From Lobosporangium transversale (taxonomy: Eukaryota; Mortierellomycota; Mortierellomycetes; Mortierellales; Mortierellaceae), in the NCBI RefSeq assembly GCF_002105155.1, contig NW_019029041.1:62001-126000 (forward strand): 64,000 nt of DNA, in the 5' to 3' direction. Position numbers and translations under genes: made by a program. Below, one piece after another: positions 59,726 through 64,000 of this stretch. Under the pieces are notes generated by a model, which saw nothing but the letters and a program-made list of their open reading frames with translations, did no database searches and was not told the origin of the DNA. Position 1 is the first letter of the stretch; the number at the start of each line of letters is the position of its first letter.

Positions 59726-60542
59726 ATAGGAACCAATTACTCGATCATTTTTTCTCATCTTTTCTTTGCCAACATCGCGTAAGATGTAACGTAACCTTCA
59801 GATGTCTGTGTTTTTGCCATTGAGTTTTGCTGCCTCACATCATTATGGATTTATCAGTTGGCTCTCTTGGATTCTGTTATAAATATGTAGCCGTGGAGTC
59901 TTTCCTTCCATCTTGCCTCCGTTCCCCTTCCCGCGCCCCTCCTAAAAATACAAGTTTTGGTCGTAAAACGTGGTTCCTGTGTAAGGACCGCCGATGCATT
60001 ACACAAGACCAAGGTTTTCGTGTAACGATAGAAAGCCTCATCTGCCATCTTGGGTTCGTGCTCATGAGGCAGGGCAAACTGCAAAATGAACGATTTCTGC
60101 CATTGGCTGTTGCTTGCACAGCCCAAACCACGCATGTCAGCTATTTTTGCGAACATGGTCCTTATTTGCGTGTACATGTACATGAACAGTCGAAGCTGGA
60201 AATCCATGGTGAATTTCTTTACCAGATTCGACTATACATAAAGGTCGTCAACACAAACAAACAAACAAAACAACACAAACAACACAAGGCCTTTGAGTTG
60301 TATTCTCATTTGTATAAATATTGAGACAAAACCCCCTCCATCCCTCACGCAAACATGTATATATAAATTTACACCTATTCACTTTTTTTCCCTATTAAAG
60401 TGCCATATAATCTCTCTAACACAGCTATTGGATATTTCCTTATTTCACGCATCCATCCTTTTATCCAATCTGTTATCTACGACATATTTAATAACTGTGC
60501 GATCCCCAGGCGTGAGAAAAATAAAGCCCATAGATATTAATA
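59726..60542. other. Spacer without a supported gene
   Basis: This region has opposed overlapping frames of about 100-165 codons but no recognisable motif, and a CAAACAAACAAA-type simple repeat near 60255-60285. Probable promoter of the downstream membrane-protein gene. Confidence 0.4.
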
Positions 60543-62316
60543 ATGGAGACTCCTATTCACCGATCAAATACCCTGAAGGAGGATGAAGATCAGGGCTATC
60601 TAGACAATCTCATCCGAACAGCGCGTCTCCAAAGATGTGCCGCGTCTGATGATAATATGTCGCTTTCTGTTCCTGCTCCTGCATATGAGGTGTCTGTGCA
60701 TGGGCATTCAAACCATCACATATTAGCCCCTTCTCGTACATCGACACCAACGCCACCAATCCCTAAACGGCCTACATCTGCCTCAATAACAACAATGCTT
60801 CCTTTATATGCTGGCTCTCCCAATGAACTTGCACGACGCGCAAGCACTGCAACATTGCTCGAAATCAATGTACTTGACGACAATTACGACCATCATCAGT
60901 TGCAACCCAGTGACTATAGCCAAAGTCATAATCATTCTCTTCACCCGTCACCTGCGCAAGGGGCCGCGTCTTCACGAAAGGCACATCAGCGACCTCACAG
61001 CATTTATGACTATGGAATGCCTGTCAACTATAGGACAGGTGCCAACGTCGATGATTACGATAGTACTGAATCCGATTTGCAAGGGAACAGTGTTAATGAT
61101 GTGACTCGTCCTGTAAGTGCACATGTTCCGTGTAATAATTTTCGATGCAGCCTTCAAGGGCATGATCGCCTCAAGAATTCTAACCTTTTGTATCAACAGC
61201 AACTTGCACGACATGTACGACAGGAAAAAATGTTAAAGCGATCCTCCCAATTCCGCCTCCCTGTACATCGCCGGAATTCCCCAGACCATTCACTCCCACA
61301 TGGTTCGCAAGAACAAGGATGGGGGCAGCGTTGGAGGAAGCTGTCGAAAAAACTAAAGAGCAAGAAGATCTCGAGTTTGGGAGTTGTAGAGCCAGATAGT
61401 AATGACCGTAGTCAAGGTGTTGATGACCATAAGAACAATGATCTGTCAGAAGACGAAAAGGCCAAACTTAAGGCATTGATACAAAAGAAGAAACTATCAC
61501 ATGATCAGTTGCTTGATGTGAATGTAGATGCTAGCCAACATATGGATCGACCAAGGTAAAAAAAAAAAAAAAAAAAGACAATTGATAGTTAATAGTGGTG
61601 ATTGATCTAACATTTTTGTTATTTGTTTTATGTAATCTACAGGAGTTGTATGTCATTAGCTTGGGTGACTGTTTTGATCTGTATGTTCATGTTCCTGTAC
61701 AATGGCGTTCTTAGCGTTCTTGTCTTCCAAGCAAGCCGGTTCCCGAATGGTAAAATTATCAAACGCAAAAGGTGTGAGAAAATCACTTTACAGGCTTAGT
61801 TGCTTATTGCTATTGCTATTATTATTACTACTAGTAGATACAAGCGTTCCTATCTTTGCCTTAGGCTTACTTCTCGTATTCACTGCGATACTTCCAATCT
61901 TCGGTCTCTGGGCTTGCTGGCTGCTGGTTCGCTCTTATCGTTCTAGCTCTAATTCGCCATCCAGCTCGAGAAGGCCTCAAATGCTGTTCAAGATTTTTCA
62001 CCTTCTCTATTTCTTTACTGCTTTTGTGATCTTTGGCTGTATGCTGGGTTGGTTGGGTCTGAACAAGATTCAGACGGGATCTTGGGATCGTATGTCCTTA
62101 AAGGCATCATCGCTACTAGAGTCTTCTCCTACTGGTTCTCCGTTAATTCTGAAATTCGAGTCGATCCTCCGACCGGACCCTATAGATCCAGATATGTGGA
62201 TCATCAATCCTATAATTTGGATCGTATCATTTGCAACAATTTGGTTAACGCAGGTTTACTCTTGGTACCGTCTCGTAGCATTTGCCAAGAAGATGCGGCG
62301 CGAGACCATTAAATAA
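60543..62316 (+). CDS. Four-transmembrane protein with long disordered N-terminus
   Basis: Three exons (60543-61555, 61643-61749, 61835-62316) encode 533 aa. The second intron is short (85 nt); reading through it would keep an alternative frame open but break the membrane region. Residues 1 to about 340 are Ser/His/Asp-rich with a basic stretch (KLSKKLKSKKIS). Four hydrophobic helices follow: VTVLICMFMFLYNGVLSVLV; FALGLLLVFTAILPIFGLWA; IFHLLYFFTAFVIFGCMLGW; and IIWIVSFATIWLTQVYSWYR. The tail is short and basic. The layout resembles fungal tetraspan plasma-membrane proteins, but no family signature (such as a CCG motif) is seen. Confidence 0.7.
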
Positions 62317-63050
62317 ATCTTATTGACAGTATAAAAAAGTAGACGGAAATGAAAAAAGAAAGAGAACTATATTTCCGAATTTAGTTTTGAATACATGAAA
62401 GCAAGGTGTCATTGTGCACGGATTGTCAATCCCGCACAGACACGCCCCTTTTTCTTCCTTCTCCGCTACCTGTTGCACATGTGCCTGTAAGACGGTAACA
62501 GTAGGAAAAAAAAGACTTTCGTATGTTCTTCTAAAGGCTGGATTCGAGCCTAAGGCGTGGATGTGGCAGGCGATCCCGAGTTTTAAAAAGGATACAACTA
62601 ATTCTCAACTTACATTCTTGTAAGACATGCGAGATCAATCATTGCCATCACTAGCTAAGTTTGATCTTGAATATCCTTTGAGGAAGTCGCGTTCAATGCC
62701 CTTTATCACTGACAGGCCTGCCTAAAAAAAGAAACCCTGGCGGTATTAGTAGCGGGAAAGATGCGTGTGTGTCATCCAGTCAAAGAAGAATATTTAAGGT
62801 TTCATTTGTTCGTTCCTATAATTTCTCACTCTACTCCTTTTTTTTCTCTCTTCTTTTTCTCCTTTACCTTCTCTTCTTTTTCCCTCTCTTCTCTCTTCTT
62901 CCTCCGCTTTCTTCTCTTCTCTCGTTTTTCTTACTCCTCTGCCTCCCTTGCATATATCTCTCTATTCAACGTTTTCTTTACATCGAGTCGGAGTAACAAA
63001 ATACCTGTAAAAAAAGGGGAATTGCGAGTAAATCCCTGACCTTGTCGATC
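62317..63050. other. Spacer; likely promoter of the right-edge gene
   Basis: A strongly CT-rich tract (about 62820-62945) resembles the leaders seen upstream of other genes here. No coding frame is supported. Confidence 0.45.
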
Positions 63051-64000
63051 ATGAGCCTTGTGGACTTGAACACACACAGCACATTCGAGGAGCATCAAAA
63101 TCGCAGTGTTCAACCTACCCTTGACACAACCATGCTTCTCTGCAAGTCTTCCTACCCTACTGATACCAACACCAACATCACCGCAGGCAATGACTCACCT
63201 GCGGCAGCAACAACAACAGCAACAACAACAGCAACAACAATAACTATGCCTGCGGTAGCTGTACCCTCTACAAAGTCCCTCCATTTCAATCCCTCGGGAC
63301 AACCATGCAACTATACGCACATTGCTTCCCAAAAAGATATCCTGAACCCCCTTGCATCCCTATCATCTCTCTCTCATTCTCCCGCAACTAGCCTTCCCCC
63401 TGTCTACTCTTTTTACATTGACAACAACAACAACAACAACAACAACAGTATGAACAAGAATATGAGCGAGAGCAACAACAGCGACAATTGGAGTTATGCG
63501 AGAGCAAATAGTAACGGAAAGGACGCTAATTGTAATGGAAAGGACACTAAAACATCTCGGACACGGACAGTTTCAATTTGCATTCCACTATCAGTACCAA
63601 GAATAACAACAAAAACAGTAAAAACAGAGGGCTCAAAAAGTCACCATCTCCCGCCACTTAATCTCTCTCTTACTCTTGATAAATTAAAAGAATTAAAAGA
63701 ATTAAGAGGAAGAAGAAGATCAGTTCACGTTAATAGCAAGCTCTCATGGCCAATTTCGGATAGAGATAATAATAAGCATGAAGCTATCTTGTCTTTGCCT
63801 CGTAGAAGACGACACTCTTCTTACCATCATCACAACCATTGTCTTCAAGCCGACAGTTACCCTCGAAATCTGGCCCAAGTTCAAGAAGAACAGGAATCCC
63901 CTTCAACTGCAGTGGAAGATCCCAGTAAAGAAAGCCTCTCTACTCAATTCTTTTACAACGGCGAGAGCAACAGCAACAATAGTAGCAATAACAATAATAT
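63051..64000 (+). CDS. Low-complexity protein, 3' partial at the window edge
   Basis: ATG at 63051 opens a frame with no stop for 316 codons to the right edge, so the end is missing. The product starts MSLVDLNTHSTFEEHQNR. It is rich in Thr/Ala (ACA/GCA repeats near 63205-63240), Asn (AAC repeat near 63421-63447), Ser and Lys/Arg clusters (ELRGRRRSVHV, LPRRRRHSS). No domain is visible yet; the composition resembles N-terminal regions of fungal regulators such as kinases or transcription factors. Its length without stops in such biased sequence supports a real gene, but an intron inside the partial frame cannot be excluded. Confidence 0.55.
   Translation, partial: MSLVDLNTHSTFEEHQNRSVQPTLDTTMLLCKSSYPTDTNTNITAGNDSPAAATTTATTTATTITMPAVAVPSTKSLHFNPSGQPCNYTHIASQKDILNPLASLSSLSHSPATSLPPVYSFYIDNNNNNNNNSMNKNMSESNNSDNWSYARANSNGKDANCNGKDTKTSRTRTVSICIPLSVPRITTKTVKTEGSKSHHLPPLNLSLTLDKLKELKELRGRRRSVHVNSKLSWPISDRDNNKHEAILSLPRRRRHSSYHHHNHCLQADSYPRNLAQVQEEQESPSTAVEDPSKESLSTQFFYNGESNSNNSSNNNN

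Noticed and set aside
59827-60324. 165-codon plus frame with a 117-codon minus frame opposite
   Set aside because: No motif on either strand; the plus frame ends in simple repeat and lies between well-defined genes, so I treat it as spacer.
63421-63447. AAC repeat considered as a CRISPR-like or satellite array
   Set aside because: It is an in-frame Asn codon run within an open coding frame; CRISPR arrays are not expected in a fungal nuclear genome.

Overview
The window reads as nuclear DNA of a filamentous fungus. Fungus-restricted genes are present (a DASH-ring subunit, DAD4; an OPI1-type regulator), genes carry many short AT-rich GT-AG introns, and long A/T homopolymers fill introns and spacers. 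An early-diverging lineage such as Mucoromycota (Mortierella-like) fits best, but that placement is inference from gene style, not from a marker gene. Most gene models below were built by joining open segments across GT..AG borders that keep frame and restore a conserved domain.

Layout. 0-24.2 kb is gene-dense: a Sel1-repeat protein (5' cut by the window edge), a TMEM41-type VTT-domain lipid scramblase, a RING-H2 membrane E3 ligase, a glutamine-rich GLI/ZIC-like zinc-finger regulator, a p24 cargo receptor, EDC3 (decapping enhancer) divergent from TAN1 (tRNA acetylation adaptor), a CENP-B-type DNA-binding protein and the tiny DAD4 gene. 24.2-35.1 kb is gene-poor and repeat-rich, with one unrecognised multi-exon gene. 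35.1-51.5 kb is gene-dense again: OPI1, MBF1, RAD17, a USP35/38-like deubiquitinase and a SpoU RNA methyltransferase. 51.5-55.4 kb is a second repeat island with two head-to-head tRNA-Asp genes. 55.6-64 kb has an OB-fold/zinc-ribbon protein, a four-helix membrane protein and a low-complexity ORF running off the right edge.

The most interesting material is in the two repeat islands (32.2-34.8 and 51.8-55.4 kb). They share (i) a tRNA-derived SINE with A and B boxes, poly(A) and 17-18 bp target-site duplications; (ii) a LINE-like 3' tail that the SINE mimics and that also occurs as insertions of only about 18 nt, each with its own target duplication; (iii) solo-LTR-like elements sitting 12-14 bp upstream of tRNA-Asp genes, as for Pol III-targeted retrotransposons; and (iv) two related elements in which a 33-bp exact direct repeat brackets intron-like splice signals on the minus strand, the repeat being identical within each element but differing at about 8 of 33 positions between them. 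Smaller palindromic elements sit in the EDC3/TAN1 promoter and form nearly an entire intron of the unrecognised gene.

By function, the genes are mostly housekeeping or regulation: secretory pathway and lipids (TMEM41, p24, OPI1), RNA metabolism (EDC3, TAN1, SpoU), genome maintenance and mitosis (RAD17, DAD4, OB-fold protein), ubiquitin (RING E3, USP) and transcription (MBF1, zinc finger, CENP-B-like). Nothing indicates a co-regulated cluster.
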